A stretch of 64,000 nt of DNA from the NCBI GenBank assembly GCA_020137815.1, contig CM035351.1, positions 5,197,792 to 5,261,791 on the forward strand. Reading direction: 5' to 3'. This DNA is from Hormiphora californensis. Taxonomy: Eukaryota; Ctenophora; Tentaculata; Cydippida; Pleurobrachiidae. Below the pieces are notes generated by a model that was not told the DNA's origin, did no database searches, and saw only the letters and a program-made list of their open reading frames with translations. The first letter of the stretch is position 1; each line of letters begins with the position of its first letter. Shown one piece after another: positions 44,658-56,345 of the stretch. The translations under genes and the position numbers were made by a program.

Positions 44658-45798
44658 TGGGGGAAAAAGGGAAGGGAAGGGAAGGGAAAAAGGAAGCGGA
44701 AGGGAAGGGAAGGGGAAGGGAGGGAAGGGAAAGGGGAAAGGGGAAAGGGGGGGAAAAAGGGGAAAGGGAAGGGGGGGGAAGGGAAGGGGGGGAAGGGAAG
44801 GGAAGGAAAAAGGGAAGGGAAGGGAAGGGGGGAAGGGAAAAGGGAGGGGGGAAGGGGAAAGGGAAGGGAAGGGAAGGGAAGGGGAAGGGGGGGGAAGGGA
44901 AGGGGAAGGGAAAGGGAAGGGAAGGGAAGGGAAGGGAAGGGGGAAAGGGGAAAAAGGGAAAGGGAAGGGAAAAGGGGAAAGGGAAAGGGAAAAAAAGGGA
45001 AGGGAAGGGGAAAAGGGAAAGGGGAAGGGAAAAAGGGAAGGAAGGGAAAAAAAAGGGAAGGGGAAGGGAAAGGGAAAGGGGAAGGGGAAAGGGAAAAGGA
45101 AAGGGAAGGGAAAGGGGGGGAAAGGGAAGGGAAGGGGAAAAGGGAAAGGGGGAAAAAAAGGGAAAAGGGAAAGGGGAAAGGGAAGGGAAGGGAAGGGGAA
45201 AAGGGAAGGGAAGGGAAGGGAAGGGGAAGGGGAAAGGGAAGGGGAAGGGAAAGGGGAAAGGGAAGGGAAGGGGGGGGGAAAGGGGAAAGGGGAAAAGGGG
45301 AAAGGGGGAAGGGGGGAAGGGAAGGGGAAAGGGGAAAGGGGAAAGGGGAAAAGGGAAAGGGGAAGGGGAAGGGGAAAAGGGGAAGGGGGAAAGGGGAAGG
45401 GGAAAAAGGGAAAGGGGGAAGGGGAAAGGGGAAAGGGGAAAAGGGAAAGGGGAAGGGAAAGGGAAGGGGAAAAAGGGAAGGGAAGGGAAGGGGAAAAGGG
45501 AAAGGGGAAAAGGGAAAGGGAAAGGGAAAAAAGGGGAAAGGGGAAGGGGAAAGGGGAAAAAGGGAAGAAAGGGAAGGGAAGGGAAGGGAAAGGGAAGGGA
45601 AAGGGAAAGGGAAAAAAAGGGGGAAGGGCAAGGGGGGAAGGGGAAAGGGGAAAGGGAAAGGGGAAAGGGGAAAGGGGAAAGGGGAAGGGAAAAAGGGAGG
45701 GAAAAGGGAAAGGGGAAGGGAAGGGAAGGGGAAGGGGAAAGGGAAGGGGGGGAAAGGGAAGGGGGGGAAGGGAAGGGAAGGGAAGGGAAAGGGGAAAG
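44658..45798. repeat. Homopurine (GGGAA/GGGGAAA)n tract 2
   Basis: About 1.14 kb of G and A on the plus strand with nearly no pyrimidine, same unit type as the tract at 42258-43027. Six-frame open reading over 400 codons is an artefact. Confidence 0.9.
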
Positions 45799-47090
45799 TG
45801 GGTTTTTGGGGGTAGCTGTCCGATAAAACCCAAAACCTATCATGGAGAATCCCAGATGGGGGGTCAACAGAAAAAAAGTGGCCCTGTCCCATGCCGTGGG
45901 TAGTCGAACACCCCTTTGACGGTGGATAACAAAACCTTTCGTAACTCTCGGGGCCCCGGTGGGGGGGACTTTTTAAAAGCCAGGGATCCTAAAATGGGTT
46001 TTGGGGGTGTTTTTGGGAAATTCGTTTTTGGTAGCCCTTTCCCCAAATTTTGCCCTTTCTATAGGGGGACCCTTTGCTGACAAAAAAGGGGGAAGAAATA
46101 AAAAAGGACCCGTGGTTGAAGTAAAATACCTGAAAAAACCTTTTTTATTACATAAACCCTCCAACCCCAAACCTCTTCCATCAATTGTATAGAAAAATGC
46201 AAAGTTAGTATGGGCCAGAGCCCATTATCCCCTTTTTTTTCTAAAATTCCCAAATGGGGCTGGGGGCAGAGGAAAACCCAAATCGCTACCATGGGAATGT
46301 TTGGCTGACTTTTTTTCTTATAAATGAGGGGGAAAATTCAAAAATTTCCCCTTTTCCCAAAAGGGTTTTGGTTTTGGTTTGGGGGGGAAGTCTTTCTTAG
46401 GAAAGCAAAAGCAAAACAAAAAAAAACACCCCTTTTTTTAAAAATGCCACATTTTTTTTAAAAAAAAGTTGGGTAAAATTAAAGTTTGGGGGAATTTGAA
46501 AATCGAAAAAAATTTTCCCCAAAATCTACAAAAAGCGCCCGCGCGCTCCGACCCCCGGGGGAAACGAAAAAAAAAAAAGCCCCCCGCGCACCCCCCATTT
46601 TCCCCATAAAAAGAAGATCGGTTTTTTACAAAAGGGAACAAAATTTTAAAAGCAAAACAGAGTTTTGGGGTAAAATAGCCCCCCTCACTGAGGGGGGCTA
46701 TTTTTCGCCGAAAAGTCGTTTGTATTTAAAATTTTTTCACCTTTGAACATCCCGAGGGCTTCTATGCCTGACCAAACTTCGAACCAAGTGGATCAATTTC
46801 CGGGAAACATCCCCCCCAACACGGTGAAGAATGCTTTAAAATTGGGAAAGGGACGAAGGAAAAAATCGTAGAACCCCTCAAGTGTAAAGGGCAACAAATT
46901 TTTTCCATTTTCTGTATTTTTCCTTTGGGGTTTTGGGAATCAAAATTGGGTTTCTAGGATAAAAAAAAAACGATTTTAAATGCAGGTGGGGATATGAATA
47001 TTGGGGGAAATTTTTCACTGCATTTACCCGAGGGTGTAAATAACAAAAGATAAACTGGTTTTGGGCCTCTCCCAACCCCTCTCTTACCTC

Positions 47091-49175
47091 TTAAACCCCC
47101 GCACCTCAGATTTTCTCAACCACACAGCCCCAAACAAATCCACATGCACGCTCAAGCACTCATAATAATATGAGTCATAATATGCAAGCAGGTAATACTC
47201 TACGACTCTACGTGAATAACTGGTGGTCTTTCCACTGTTTCTCTACAGTGGTATCAGCTTTCCTATCTTCGCCGGGTGGGTTATCAAAAAGCCCTTACTT
47301 GAGGCGCACCCAATGGGTGCGCTAGTCCGCTATACCAAACAAATCCAACTCAAACTCTTCTTCTCTTTTTCAATTTGTTACCACATCCCATATTGTTGAG
47401 GGATTACTCAACAAATCCTATCTTTCGACGTACATTTTATATGGATAAAATTTCCCAAGAAAGGTGTATGAATAGAATGAAGGGAAGAATCTCTAAAAAC
47501 CTTCTGGAAGATTCTGTCGACGGTCCTTTCATAAAAGGAGCTCGAGCTAGCTCCTTTTAAATTAATCTAGCTCCTAGGTCCTAGATCCATTTAAATGTGA
47601 CAGACCAATTCTTTTAAAGACTTCTGTCACATCTTACTCGGTTTACTCGCTATGACTCAGTATGAGTTAGTCAAAACCTTAAAGAGGAGATGTGCATCCG
47701 TTCTTTATTACGAGCAAGTTTAAAATTACCGTAAAATTACCTTAAGTAAGCTTCTAGCTGTTAGAGAATTGGCCTGAAAAGTGCAATTTAGCAGATACAT
47801 TTTGTTAAATGGTTTTACCTGGTGGGTTCTTATCGAGAAGGGGGTATAACTTGTCCTTTATCTTATCAGAGTGTCAAATGCCATGTATATAAGAGGAAGA
47901 GCTGGCCTGTAAAGGTATGATTAGTGACAAGTATAATGGGCCTCTTAGAGTCTTAGGGCACGTCCTAACGATCAAACTATTGGTGTTATCAATAGTTGGG
48001 GTAGAGAAGTATATATGGGCTATTATATTGTTCCTACTGAAAAAGAAATATTCAGTGTTTTTGTGAATGATATAGAAGTTAATAAACAATCAAAAACCCA
48101 CGTCAGACGTCTGGCAGAATTCAGCAATTTATATAGCACAGCTGAGGCACAAATAGCTGGTACACACAGAGGGAGGGAGAGAGAGAGAGGGAGGGAGAGA
48201 GATTGAGGATTGAGGAAGGGAGATTGAGGATTGAGGAAGGAAGAGAGGAAAAGAGAGAGATCCCCTCGAGGGAGGGAGTTATAGTCAGTAGATGAAAAAT
48301 AGTCATGCATATACCCATGAATCCTGATAGATGCAGGGGAAGGAAGAGATGGAAAGTGATAGAGAGAGAGTTGTGACAAGCTGCTATATTTCCACTGGAC
48401 GATCAATATCAGATTTATTTTCTCCTAAAATTCCCACGGTTAATCACAACACATTCTCTCCCCTCAAGCGAGAGAGTGATATAGCTGCACCGTGTTAGTA
48501 TAATACACAGTCGACTGAAAATGCAGCATCTTGTAGATTAGAAATCAAAATGGAAGCAATGCAATACTGAGAGAAATGCAGGGGCCGTACAGAGCAGTGC
48601 TGCTCTCTCGAACAATCTTCTAGAAAGGTAAGTGGTGAAAGGCCTAGGATGTGTGTGCAGTTAGATGAAGGGGCCCAGGTGGCCAAATTACAAACGTTTG
48701 GGGCATTATTCGTATTGTGTACAATTATGCCACCACTTTCACAACTTGTTGTAATTTAATTTCTTTTTCTCTTTTTGAAACTATTTTTTTCTGAACTATT
48801 TAGCCGTCTTGTTAGACTAACTATCTTTTTATGGTACGAACTGTTGCAGTAACCATTTAACTATGTTAAGCTGCAGGGGGCACCATTAAGCTATTTTGGA
48901 TAAATGCTCTCCGGAAATAACAATGTCCCTTTCAAATATGGGTTAATTACAAGTGCAAGAGGGTGGGTGGTAGGGGTTGGAGATATATATGAACATTGAA
49001 CACACAGCTATGATATACATAATAGCAGCGATGTATCAAGAGCTAACTGTACCTAATTTAATGTCACCCTCTCTCTAATTCTAAATCAGCTAACTATAGT
49101 CTATACTTCCAATGTGAGTAGTCGATTCACACGAGAGAGCTCAATCGATTTTTTGTAGTCTATACTTCCTAATTT
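47091..49175. other. Gene-free interval 3' of the second GPCR
   Basis: Normal-complexity AT-rich DNA returns after about 47090. No gene recognised. A short GA-rich stretch with a direct GATTGAGGATTGAGGAAGG duplication lies at 48165-48270. Confidence 0.55.
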
Positions 49176-50630
49176 TCACCCTTCCTGAATTTCATTGAGT
49201 GTCGGTGGAGTCCCAACTGCTCCTCCATTCTCCCCCACACTGCAACCCCCTCCCCTAGGGCTATAAATCTGCCTCGCCGAAAAAGAGTGCCGTCTTCTGA
49301 TGGGATCTTGCATGTCATCCATGTTAAGATGACTGCAGCAGAGCGGTGAAATGGCTGGTTCGGAACCCCGGGCCTCACTGTTCAGAGTCCTGTTATACGA
49401 CTTGATGTGTCTCAGGGAGTTGCTGAAGTTGCTCATATTGTTCATTCTGATCGCATCCAGATCCACGACGAAAGAGTTCCTTCCCGCCCCTCCCGCACTG
49501 TGGTTACTGCTTGACACGTTCATTTTAGGGGTCCCTTGGATGGACCTCATGGACATAAAGGATCTCTTCAGCCGGGAGTATCGTTCCCGTAGGATGAGGC
49601 TTAGGAACATCTGCTTGTACACACACCGGAACTGGCTATTAAACCACCCGTAAAGAATGGGGTTGAACGCACTATTTGAGAGGAGCAACCATATCACTGT
49701 CCTGCTCATCCTCTCTGAGAAGGGTATCTGAGCCTCACACCAAAATATCAAAGCAACAATAAAGGTAGGCAACACACAAGCAAGCACAAAAACAATTAAA
49801 ATCAGCGTTATCTTGGCAGTCCGTAAGTTTCTCTGTTTCAGAGCATATGGTACGGAGAATCGTCTGATGGGCCCATCGTGTCTATCGTCCGACACCTGAA
49901 TATTCCGGCAGGATATTGGTTTCGGGCCGATTGTGCTGGTGAAGATAAGGAGGTAGGAGATACATATCATACCAATTGGAACAGGAAATGATACCACCAC
50001 GTAAAAGAGGAAGTAGTACTTGTGAAAGTTATCGAATCCCTGCATGGACTGCATGGCACAGGACATGCTGTGGGATGAGAAGCCATAGCCGCTCCATCCA
50101 AAAAGTGGGGGTAACGCACACACCAGGGAGATAGTCCAGCATATTAGAACAATTATCTTGGCTTTTATCTTGGTCATCCTGTTCCTGTAGCTCACCGGGG
50201 ATTGCACCAAACAGAGCCGATCCAGGGCTGTGAATCCCAGCGTCCACATGGAGGCAGTGATCATGAGAGAGTCAATCAGTGCAGCCAGCTTGCAGATGGC
50301 ACTCCCGAATATCCAAGTTCTATGGTAGACGGTCAGGGCAACTATAGGAACAGTAAAGAAGCCCACACCGAGGTCACTGAGACCAAGTGACATGATGAAG
50401 ATGTTACTGGCAGTCTGGAGGGAAGTGTCAAGGTGGATAGCCAGGAATTGGACGGTGTTCCCTGTGACGGTGAGGAGGGAGAGGAAGATAAGGAAACTCA
50501 ACATGATATCCTTCTCCTCGTTATCATAGGATAGTATCACGGCGCTTGTAGAGTTCATATCAGCTTCAATATTGGGCTGCATTGATCGATTTAGTTTCAG
50601 AGATAATTTACTGAGATGACAAATGGTCAA
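49176..50630 (-). CDS. Class A GPCR, intronless paralogue of the receptor at 30975-34151
   Basis: A single 484-codon frame. The first ATG (50630, MTICHLSKLSLKLNRS) is used; a start at the later Met of MQPNIEADMNSTSA is equally possible and puts an N-glycosylation site (NST) near the N-terminus. TM1 has TGNTV, TM2 SLGLSDLGVGFF, TM3 ends in TALDRLCLVQSP (DRL instead of DRY), and TM4 has VLICWTISLVCALPPLFGWS. TM6 follows KQRNLRTAKITLILIVFVLA and TM7 is WLLLSNSAFNPILYGWFNSQ. It shares RNLRTAKI and VIWLLL(A/S)NSA(I/F)NPI(I/L)YG with the first GPCR. The C-terminal tail is long (about 150 residues), Ser/Asn/Arg-rich, with RRRHSFS as a possible kinase site. No TM7 lysine. Ligand unknown; melatonin/opsin-cluster orphan by resemblance. 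Confidence 0.9.
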   Translation of the reverse strand: MTICHLSKLSLKLNRSMQPNIEADMNSTSAVILSYDNEEKDIMLSFLIFLSLLTVTGNTVQFLAIHLDTSLQTASNIFIMSLGLSDLGVGFFTVPIVALTVYHRTWIFGSAICKLAALIDSLMITASMWTLGFTALDRLCLVQSPVSYRNRMTKIKAKIIVLICWTISLVCALPPLFGWSGYGFSSHSMSCAMQSMQGFDNFHKYYFLFYVVVSFPVPIGMICISYLLIFTSTIGPKPISCRNIQVSDDRHDGPIRRFSVPYALKQRNLRTAKITLILIVFVLACVLPTFIVALIFWCEAQIPFSERMSRTVIWLLLSNSAFNPILYGWFNSQFRCVYKQMFLSLILRERYSRLKRSFMSMRSIQGTPKMNVSSSNHSAGGAGRNSFVVDLDAIRMNNMSNFSNSLRHIKSYNRTLNSEARGSEPAISPLCCSHLNMDDMQDPIRRRHSFSARQIYSPRGGGCSVGENGGAVGTPPTLNEIQEG

Positions 50631-51367
50631 AGTTCAAGCGGGCCTTAAAAATCTTGTCATTTCATTTATCGTCTAGGCGTCTAGCTTATCAAATGCAGTA
50701 ATGAGAGAAATTAAAGACTTCAATAGTTTCTAGATTGTGACATTTCAACATGTCACTCTGAACTCTCGTCAAAAAATCATAAAGAACAGTTTATCAAGAA
50801 ATTGAGCTAAGCAGCTAAAAAGTGGGATATTTAAACAAGATGAGATAACCTGATAAGTAGAAACATTTCTTCGTTGGATTGTCTTCAAATATAGCTACCA
50901 AGACAAACGGTTAAATTTTTGCGTTTCTTGACGTGAGAGACAATCAGATATTTCTGAAAGATTCTCTTTCTCATCGTCACATACGTCTTAAAATATATAC
51001 TAAATATTTTGTTTGATAAATGTGTCTCGCCGCTGGCTCGCCGGTTCCCGTCACAGTTTATGGTTATAGGCTCCAAGTTACATACAAGGGAGATCCCAGG
51101 GTAGCCGCCAGATAGAGATCTAGAGATACCAGAGAGATAGTACTAAAGTGATAACTGTGATATAGAGAGTGATACTAGAGAGATAGTACTAAGGTGATAA
51201 CTGATATAGAGAGTGATACTAGAGAGATATCATGTTCGATGATGCTCGAACAATTTCGAGACACAGAGGAAGGATGACAACTGAAATTAACCCATGCCGC
51301 GAGGTAACGCAGACACGCAACGAATGTGTCAAGCTCTCTTCCTGTGAATTGTGAATCGTACTTTCTC

Positions 51368-51428
<61 letters not shown>

Positions 51429-52486
51429 TTCTCCATTCTCTCACTGTCAATCTTGCTGTCTCGCTCAGCCCCATTTGACCATTTCTCAGCATGATCATGA
51501 TGATAACTGACACAAAGGTATCATGATAGTTAATAGATGCCTTTTCGAGCTAATCGACCTCGCTACCCCACCTTTTGCAGAATAATAACGCATATATAAC
51601 CGGTTGTAAAATGGTTTTTAAATGCTTGAATATGGATAAATTGAGTTTATACATCGAGTGCTACTTCATGGAATATAACAATCATAACATCATAACAATT
51701 GAATGATGGAAGGACACAAAAAGCAAAGAAAGAGCAAAAAACATTTTGAATTGTTTTAAAATACAGGGTACCTGTTTGAGAAACTCTCGAAGAAGAAGAA
51801 GAGCGCTGACGTATGAGGTACCGCGTAAGACAGGTAACGCGATGTTGTGGAGGATCACACAGAGAGAAAAAGATGCTGCACAGATAAGAACTGCGGACGG
51901 GGCCGACAACACTTGTACAAGAAGAAGAGGCAGTCGTGGTTAGCCAATCAAATGTGTAAAGAGTGTCTTAGTAACAAATCTCCAAAAACAAAGAGGGGAG
52001 GACAAGACAAGAGGGGGAGGGGAAGAGAGAGAAGCAGATTCCAGAATAAATAGGAACCGATAGCTAATAGTCTTTTACGCAATATTAATGTAAAATAAAC
52101 TATGCATAGTTATGGAATAGTGAATATATTCAAGCCGTTATGTTCAGCATCTAGTAAGTGTAAAGAATACTTGCTGTTACTCAAAAAAAAGAATACTGCA
52201 AGGTTGAACAACCACTATGGCTCTTGGAACTATGGCTCATATAGAATCTATAATGCGCTTTGGAATTCCATATCAATATGGTAAAGCTATGCAAGTTTTG
52301 TTGGGTTTTTTACATAGTGTCTTAGAGCAGGAATAGTTTATCAGTAACTGAGTATTGAACTGGTCGTGGTAAAATATCACTTTCTATCGTTTCCATCAAA
52401 TTTGTGTGACAACTTCCCTCTCGGACAATTATTATATGCTTTATAAATAAATATATGCAGCAATGGAGACAGGTTCCCTCAGAGAA

Positions 52487-52568
<82 letters not shown>

Positions 52569-52747
52569 AGAGAGAGAGAGAGAGATAGAAAGAGAGAAAG
52601 GTAGAGAGATGTCAGATGGATACCAGGGAAGGAACTCCTATTAATCTGTCAAGCTTTATAATAAGTACTGGGTACCATCTCAACAGCTCCTAAGTTATAA
52701 TGGCCCCTTTGGATTACGTAGTTTGCACAACACTCAGGAAAGTCCTA

Positions 52748-52767
52748 TCAGAGCATTGGCCTGACAG
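52748..52767. mobile_element. CTGTCAG micro-MITE, one arm
   Basis: TCAGAGCATTGGCCTGACAG, a single terminal arm of the family seen complete at 35542-35630 and 57828-57898. Confidence 0.6.
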
Positions 52768-53111
52768 GGAAAGTATTGAGTGTTATTGGAACTCCTGAAA
52801 GTCTGGCCGTTACAATTTTGTGCTCAGATCGGGGATGCGGCACCAGACATGGATAGTGGATACTGACAGATCCAGAGTGCCATAATGTTCGCGTTATTAG
52901 TTGTTGAGTAATGGGTGACCCCTTACTCAACAAGTGGTTAGGGGAGTGAGTCGATTTGTTCTAAATCAAAAATATGGGAAAATTTCCTCAGGTTACTGGT
53001 TAATTCTATTACTTTTAGACATGCGAAGTAGATTGAAGTACCCATTATAGAGCTACTGGCTACTACTACAATATACAGGAGGTTGTTGAGTAAGGGCTGA
53101 GCTGGGAAATC

Positions 53112-53202
53112 TCTGCTATACTAGGGGGTCAATGGAACTACTCCGCTATACTAGGGGGCCAATAGCACTACTCTGCTATACTAGGGGGTCAATAGCACTA
53201 CA
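53112..53202. repeat. 30-bp tandem repeat, three copies
   Basis: Three units containing GCTATACTAGGGGGTCAAT and AACTACTC/AGCACTAC, with minor substitutions. Confidence 0.85.
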
Positions 53203-55055
53203 GCAGCTGCAGCAGTATTGGTGGTCAGTGTAAAATTTAGGACAACAACTGGTGTGCCACCTATAACCGGAATGGGCCTTGAAGAATAGTAGAGAGAGAG
53301 AGGGAGGGGGGTGAAGGAGAGTAGCGAGAGGTTGAAGGAGAGAGAGAGGGTTTGAGGGGGGGGGGGGAGGAAGAATGAGAGAGAGAGAGAGGGCAGAGTT
53401 GTAGAGGGAGAGAGATAGCGAGAGATAAACAAGGGGTTTAGGGCAACATGTTAAGGGTTGAACGGTACGAACAGAGCTGTCGATATATACAACAGAAATG
53501 TAAATCACATTAAGAGTGTGCACAGTGAGATGGTTACTAAGGGTCTCCATGGAGCTAGTAGTTAGAGGCACCCCCTCCTGGGGTAGTGGAGCACTATTTG
53601 CGCTTCTAGTTGTACAAGGGGTATGAGATTTAGGTGAACATAGGAGGAAAATATGGGTATTGTACACTATTTGGCCTGGCTAGTAGATTTTACCGAATGG
53701 GAGTATGGGGAGAGGTGGGGGTGAACAAAGAAAAGGAAAAATAATCCAATTATTGATCAACGAAATTGCAACAAAATAACGGAAAGACAATCATGTGGAC
53801 GTTTTTAATAAGTGCAGAACACTTATTGTGAGACGGACTCGGTGGATCTTGAAGTTGTGAAATAATTGTAACAGTTCTGTTGATGTAGGTTTTCTTGTTT
53901 CTATCTTCTTCTTGTTCTTTTATTCACTTTAGTGGGATGATGTATCGTTTTGTACTCAATTAAGTTATATGGGAGATGGGGGGGGAAGAGATAAGTAGAG
54001 AGAACAATCACAATTGCACCCCATGCCCTACCCCCAGGGGCCGAGAGTGTTTATCAGAAGGAAATGGAAAAGAGTTAAGGAAGTAATGAATCAATCAATG
54101 AAAAATCAAGTTTTTAATAGTTGCAGATTACAAGTATTGTGATAAGAAACAGGAAGAGCAGTAGCGATACAAGTGGTGAAATGAAATTGATCAAACAGTC
54201 TCTGTTCGATAGATCTACCTCTCGTATCTCATATCCTTCTTCCCTCTTTGCAACTCAACTTTCACGTGGGAAGATGATCGTTGGTGACCCACAAAGAGAG
54301 AGATAGATATGGAGAGGGAGAGAGAGAGGGAGGGAGAGAAAGAGAGAAAAGATAGAGAGAGAAACAATCACAATTGCACCACCAATGCCTACTCTCCTGC
54401 AGGGGGCCCTGAGAGACTCTGAGAGAGGGAAAGGAGATGAAAGAGTTTTAGTGAGATTGATAGATAAAGTACAAAAACGAGTGAGAGTTATGTTAGAGTT
54501 AAAGGGAGAGTGATAAAGAAACAAAGAGAGAGTGAGATAGAGAACAAGGTAGTTAAAGGTAAGAGTGAAGGACCAGAACGACGTTTAATATATTTTGTTA
54601 GCAATCAATGGAGGAAGAGCACTCTTTCCCTACACAATCAGCTTATTGTTTTGAAATACCTGCACTTTTTAGACCCCCCGTGGCGCTCTCACAATATCCG
54701 AGATACATGACGAAATGATGATAAGAGTCAGAAATCAGGACTTGTACAATTCAATTGAATCAACTGCATTAGTGAAACAGATAACGTAACACGCGGAACC
54801 TCGTTAATGATCAAACCACCCCTCAGGGCATTTCAAATCGCGCGCACTGTGTGATCCTACACAGACCGTGGGAAAATTATTTGGCCACCGCCGCTGTTCT
54901 CAAAACCGGTGCGCTCAGATCGGGTCGGTGCCACCAGACAGGCAACATCTGGCTGAGCTTGAGGTGTAACTGTCATGTTAGGGTAATTGGTGGTGATCAT
55001 GCCCTCTCACCCCTCAAGAAAGAAAGGAGGGCGCTAAATGGAATTGTGCCGGTGC

Positions 55056-55099
55056 ATCTGTCAGAGCATTGGCCTGGCCCTATTATCATTCTCCTGGCA
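55056..55099. mobile_element. CTGTCAG micro-MITE, short copy
   Basis: CTGTCAGAGCATTGGCCTGG followed by CCCTATTATCATTCTCCTGG and CAG; internally deleted, right end degenerate. Confidence 0.55.
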
Positions 55100-56249
55100 G
55101 ATCTAGATCTGTTGATCAGCTGCAAAAAAAGATATAAATAGACCACAGTGGGGCGGGTGAAGAAGGGGTGAGATCTATTAACTTGACAATGATACAAGAT
55201 CTATAATTAGCTTGACAATGATACCCTTGTCTGTTGTGTCACTGTGTCAGATATTCTGCTGAGATACGACAGAGCTCTGCCCCGCCCAATCTTTATCAGC
55301 AAGAGAGTTGTTGAGTAAGGGGTGATTAACAAGACGTAGAAAGGATGATATTACAGATAGATAATATCTTATCCTCTCTCTACTCTCTCTCTCTCTCTCT
55401 CTCTACGTGTTGAGGAGTGGATCTCACGGCTAATATTATTAGGCCAAAGAGGAAGATCAACAATCCTGTGGAGCAGAGTTTTACTGATCTAAGGAACAAA
55501 TAAAAGCATATTGCACATTAATTGCATTTTACTACATCCTTTTACCAGCTCTAGCCCTCCATTACGGAGCCTTATATTACTCAATACTCAGTGAGAACTG
55601 AGAGAGCATTAGCAAATGGTTGGCTAAACTGCTCGTACCCTGGCGCCACGGACTGGTCCCCCTTCCCCCGTTTTGAATTCTTTAGCGGGCCCTATTTGAT
55701 GAATTCAAAAATGTGGAATGCACCGTCTAGTTTTGGTTGGGCCCGGCTCCGTTTTGAACAATTGGGCACAGGGACCTGCTCAGTGTGTACAGCACCAGAT
55801 ACTACCAGTTTCTCAAACGACAAAGATAGAGAGCTACGGTGTCATATATGGTTGGCTGTGTGAACTGTGAGTACCGGAGATATAAATAGTGAGGTCACTC
55901 ATTGTCTATCACGTCTCTCCGTCCCGTTTTGACGAAATTTATCGGAATGATCACGTACTGCAGCAGGGGCTAAACCACTTAAACAAATAATTCAGGATGT
56001 TCGCGTTATGATTGACCTCACTACTTGTATACTTTTGAATATTACAGCGGTTTAAATTTTTGCAAAGATTAAAAAATGATACAAAATCAAGTAACCCATA
56101 CTGCACAAAATCTTTCAGGCGTACCCTTGATCATCGAAAATACTTTCAAAACACAGCTAGGTTCGGATTACGTGGTCCCCATTTTTTCTCCGAGAAATGA
56201 AAGAACGAGTACAAACAAAAAACAAATTCCACTGCAACTGTCATTATTG

Positions 56250-56308
56250 CTGTCAGAGCATTGGCCCTATTCTCTTTGAGAACTGCGGTCAGAGCATTGG
56301 TCTGACAG
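56250..56308. mobile_element. CTGTCAG micro-MITE, 59-bp copy
   Basis: Starts CTGTCAGAGCATTGGCC, ends AGCATTGGTCTGACAG, with TTCTCTTTGAGAA in the centre. Flanks CATTATTG and CATTATAA are a near-match 8-bp duplication. Lies just downstream of the sulfotransferase stop. Confidence 0.75.
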
Positions 56309-56345
56309 CATTATAATTGTTTATAACAACAGTTCACCTCCCGCC

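Larger units (their letters stand above)
38751..47090. other. Low-complexity, homopolymer-inflated region, no genes
   Basis: Over 8 kb, nearly every base occurs in runs of 2-8 (for example GGGGAAAAAAACCCCCCCCC at its start). No homologous protein could be seen in any frame, and the long frames are products of G/A runs. It includes three arrays listed separately. The segments 43030-44650 and 45800-47090 are more complex but I recognise nothing in them. The texture suggests single-read or unpolished consensus, at least in part. Confidence 0.6.
50631..56345. other. Gene-free interval with simple and dispersed repeats
   Basis: No coding gene recognised over 5.7 kb. Holds (CT)n 51361-51424, (GA)n 52491-52620, a 30-bp tandem at 53112-53202, GA-rich tracts 53290-53430 and 54290-54370, two AACAATCACAATTGCACC copies (54003, 54363), micro-MITE copies, and repeated GTTGTTGAGTAAGGG words (52901, 53081, 55309). 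Confidence 0.6.

Noticed and set aside
42233-45892. Long open reading frames of 280-460 codons on both strands rich in Gly/Lys/Arg/Glu or Pro/Ser/Phe/Leu
   Set aside because: They overlie homopurine tracts without stop codons in any frame; composition alone explains them and no domain is present.
47290-47335. tRNA-like segment (GGCGCACCCAATGGGTGCGC)
   Set aside because: It has a stem and a GCGGACTA-like box but no T-arm GGTTCGAATCC and no cloverleaf could be closed.
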